A DNA stretch of 16,897 nt from Candidatus Albibeggiatoa sp. nov. BB20 (GTDB lineage Bacteria; Pseudomonadota; Gammaproteobacteria; Beggiatoales; Beggiatoaceae). Position 1 is the first letter of the stretch; each line of letters begins with the position of its first letter. Of the stretch, positions 15,204-16,897 are shown piece by piece. The position numbers and the translations under genes were made by a program. The DNA lies in the NCBI GenBank assembly GCA_016744725.1, contig JADGDW010000105.1, forward strand, positions 1 through 16,897. Direction: 5' to 3'. Below the pieces are notes generated by a model. The model ran no database searches. It was not told where the DNA came from and worked only from the letters and a program-made list of their open reading frames with translations.

Positions 15204-15265
15204 GTGGAATAGATGAGCCTTTGATGTTAGTTATTATCAATAAACGCTCTCTCACCGTATTCCAC
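15204..15265. repeat. Long imperfect inverted repeat of unknown role
   Basis: GTGGAATA at 15204-15211 pairs perfectly with TATTCCAC at 15258-15265. After a small internal loop, TGAG at 15214-15217 pairs with CTCA at 15251-15254. A further TTGAT...ATCAA pair (15221-15240) lies in the centre. No T-run follows on either strand, so it is not a standard terminator. It could be a structured RNA leader, a decayed mobile element, or chance. Confidence 0.3.
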
Positions 15266-15460
15266 CATCCCAAGCATATCGCATATTTTGCTGGAAAACG
15301 CTGAGCTATTTCACCCTACATAAAATGAAAAATTCTTTTATTTACGCCTGCATAAATCATATTCAGAAAAATGGTGCAAACTGAAGCTCTGCGTGATATT
15401 GTTTTTTGCAAATCTACAATAAATAAACCATTCCACTCGCAGCATAAGCCGTTTTACGTA

Positions 15461-15465
15461 GGAGG
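15461..15465 (+). promoter_or_regulatory. Strong ribosome binding site of the CoA-transferase
   Basis: A full GGAGG within TAGGAGGA, eight bases before the ATG at 15474, is the strongest Shine-Dalgarno match in the window. It fixes the start of an edge-truncated gene and suggests high translation. Confidence 0.8.
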
Positions 15466-15473
15466 ATGCACCA

Positions 15474-16897
15474 ATGACGACAAAAATTTCCACGGCTGAA
15501 CAGGCAATTGCCGAAATTCCCAGTGGTGCGACTTTAGCCACTAGTGGTTTTGTTGGAGTTGGATTTCCCGAAGCCCTTGCTGTTGCGCTGGAAAAACGAT
15601 TTTTACAAGAGCAGCAGCCACAAGACTTAACATTGGTTTATGCAGCAGGTCAAGGTGATGGCGGCGAACGTGGCTTAAATCATTTGGGACATCTGGGTTT
15701 GGTGAAACGGGTGATTGGTGGGCATTGGGGGCTTGTGCCGAAGCTGGGTAATTTAGCTCGGCAAAATCAAATTGAAGCCTATAATTTGCCACAAGGTGTG
15801 ATTACCCATTTATATCGAGACATTGCCGCCCATAAACCGGGAACATTGACTCACGTTGGGTTGCATACTTTTGTTGATCCGCGTGAGCAAGGTGGACGTT
15901 TAAATGCTAAAACCCAAGATGATATTGTCCGCTTGATGATGATTGATGATAAAGAATATTTGTTTTATAAATCGTTCCCTATTAACGTTGCCTTTTTGCG
16001 TGGGACGACTTCGGATGAACAAGGCAATGTCAGCAGTGAATTTGAAGCCTTGCCTTTAGAATGTCTGGCGATTGCACAGGCGGTGAAAAACTCAGGCGGC
16101 TTAGTTATCGTGCAAGTTGAACGCATCACAGCACGCCATCATCTACATCCACAAATGATTAAAATCCCAGGTATTTTGGTCGATCACATCGTGGTTGCAG
16201 CACCAGAACAACATCCCCAAACTTTTGCAGAGCAATTCAATCCTGCTTATTGTGGTGAAATAACTGCTCCTCGTAGCCATTTGCCTGCTTTGGAACTGGA
16301 TATACGTAAAGTGATTGGACGGCGAGCGGTGATGGAATTGCACCCTGATAGCATTGTCAATCTGGGTATTGGGATACCAGAAACCATGGCTCCTATTGCT
16401 GATGAAGAAGGTGTTTTAGAACAAATTACCATCACAATTGAACCTGGTGGCATCGGTGGAATTCCTGCTGGTGGCTTGAGTTTTGGGGCGGTGACTAATC
16501 CACAAGCAATTATTGACCAACCTGCCCAATTTGATTTTTATGATGGTGGCGGACTTGACCAAGCTTTTTTAGGCATGGCGCAATTGGATCAAAACGGTAA
16601 TGTCAATGTCAGTTCTTTTGGCTCTCGTATGGCGGGTGCAGGCGGCTTTATCAACATCAGTCAAAATGCAAAATCGGTTTATTTTCTTGGTGCATTCACT
16701 TCAGGTGATGAAGAGTTTTTGATTGAGAATGGCGGTTTGACAATCTTTAAAGAAGGGGCTTATCGCAAATTGATTGAGCAGGTACAGCACCTGACATTCA
16801 ACGGACAATATGGATTACAGTGTGGACAAAAAATTATGTATATCACTGAACGCGCCGTATTTCAGCTAATACCTGAAGGCTTAGAATTAATTGAAAT
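15474..16897 (+). CDS. Fused acyl-CoA:carboxylate CoA-transferase, 3' end cut by window
   Basis: This is a family I CoA-transferase with alpha and beta parts in one chain (YdiF / propionate CoA-transferase / acetate CoA-transferase type). It moves CoA between short acyl-CoAs and carboxylates such as acetate through a glutamyl-CoA intermediate. The frame runs open from 15474 to the window edge, 474 complete codons; relatives have about 520, so some 50 residues are missing. The N-terminus reads MTTKISTAEQAIAEIPSGAT with the GFVGVGFPEALAVALE that follows in this family. VIGGHWGLVPKLG and FRGTTSDEQGNVS-type sequence (LRGTTSDEQGNVSSEFEAL) mark the alpha part. NLGIGIPE opens the beta part, and the catalytic glutamate is E323 in TIEPGGIGGIPAGGLSFGA. 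FDFYDGGGLDQAFLGMAQ and GSRMAGAGGFINISQ are also family-like. Exact substrates cannot be told from sequence. No partner gene is visible upstream. Confidence 0.9.
   Translation, partial: MTTKISTAEQAIAEIPSGATLATSGFVGVGFPEALAVALEKRFLQEQQPQDLTLVYAAGQGDGGERGLNHLGHLGLVKRVIGGHWGLVPKLGNLARQNQIEAYNLPQGVITHLYRDIAAHKPGTLTHVGLHTFVDPREQGGRLNAKTQDDIVRLMMIDDKEYLFYKSFPINVAFLRGTTSDEQGNVSSEFEALPLECLAIAQAVKNSGGLVIVQVERITARHHLHPQMIKIPGILVDHIVVAAPEQHPQTFAEQFNPAYCGEITAPRSHLPALELDIRKVIGRRAVMELHPDSIVNLGIGIPETMAPIADEEGVLEQITITIEPGGIGGIPAGGLSFGAVTNPQAIIDQPAQFDFYDGGGLDQAFLGMAQLDQNGNVNVSSFGSRMAGAGGFINISQNAKSVYFLGAFTSGDEEFLIENGGLTIFKEGAYRKLIEQVQHLTFNGQYGLQCGQKIMYITERAVFQLIPEGLELIE

Larger units (their letters stand above)
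15008..15473. other. Noncoding region before the CoA-transferase
   Basis: This stretch of about 465 bases shows no open frame supported by a ribosome site; the longest ATG frames are around 20 codons. It is AT-rich and contains one sizeable inverted repeat (15204-15265, listed separately). It must hold the promoter of the downstream gene, but no pair of boxes with proper spacing stood out. Confidence 0.5.

Noticed and set aside
15221..15240. An FNR/CRP-like site TTGAT...ATCAA
   Set aside because: The half-sites are ten bases apart instead of the four expected for FNR, so it is treated only as part of the foldback.
15293..15306. A sigma-54-like GG-N10-GC pair upstream of the CoA-transferase
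   Set aside because: Only the invariant dinucleotides match; the TTGC context of the -12 element is missing and the site is about 170 bases from the start.
15541..15792. Minus-strand open frames opposite the CoA-transferase (also 15338-15541, 16143-16453)
   Set aside because: They lie antisense to a clearly conserved enzyme, have no family resemblance and no ribosome sites. They are shadows of the coding strand.

Overview
The window is AT-rich DNA, roughly 40% GC by eye, that reads as the chromosome of a Gram-negative gammaproteobacterium. It carries a type II secretion gspC/gspD pair, a canonical type IV pilus PilZ following holB, an IspA-type farnesyl diphosphate synthase, and an outer-envelope style giant secreted protein. 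Gene style and base composition would fit a Beggiatoa/Thiothrix-like lineage, but that placement is inference. No tRNA, rRNA, CRISPR array, transposase or prophage gene was seen.

Layout. 1-1345: ispA, bracketed by two oppositely oriented copies of a ~115 bp terminal-inverted-repeat element (MITE-like). 1536-3154: a small 54-residue membrane protein whose stop overlaps the start of a succinate-semialdehyde dehydrogenase (gabD-type). 3260-3751: a two-helix YcxB-like membrane protein. 3851-5074 (minus): a WbuB-like family 4 glycosyltransferase. 5334-7809: a tightly coupled operon of a penicillin-binding D,D-carboxypeptidase, the DNA polymerase III delta-prime subunit (holB) and pilZ, all with overlapping stop/start codons. 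7827-7942: third copy of the element. 8117-10988 (minus): gspC then gspD, one base apart. 11224-14916: a 1230-residue exported multidomain protein, divergent from gspC, ending at a clear intrinsic terminator. 15474-end: a fused acetyl-/acyl-CoA:carboxylate CoA-transferase, cut by the window edge.

How they fit together. Most genes are independent housekeeping or envelope units. The main accessory signal is the pairing of the T2SS inner-membrane coupler and outer-membrane secretin (without the other gsp genes) with a divergently transcribed giant protein. That protein has a signal peptide, an Ig-like domain interrupted by a Gly/Tyr/Trp loop and a basic patch, a beta-propeller-like core holding all eight mature cysteines, and a duplicated acidic C-terminal module of which only one copy keeps a calcium-binding motif. 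It is a plausible T2SS substrate and the strongest candidate for something undescribed. The second signal is the dispersed ~115 bp element, present three times here and always a few tens of bases from a gene end.

Four starts were moved from the longest open frame to a better-supported internal codon (glycosyltransferase, carboxypeptidase, gspD, giant protein). Two genes, the 54-residue smORF and the edge-truncated CoA-transferase, are easy to miss by simple ORF calling.
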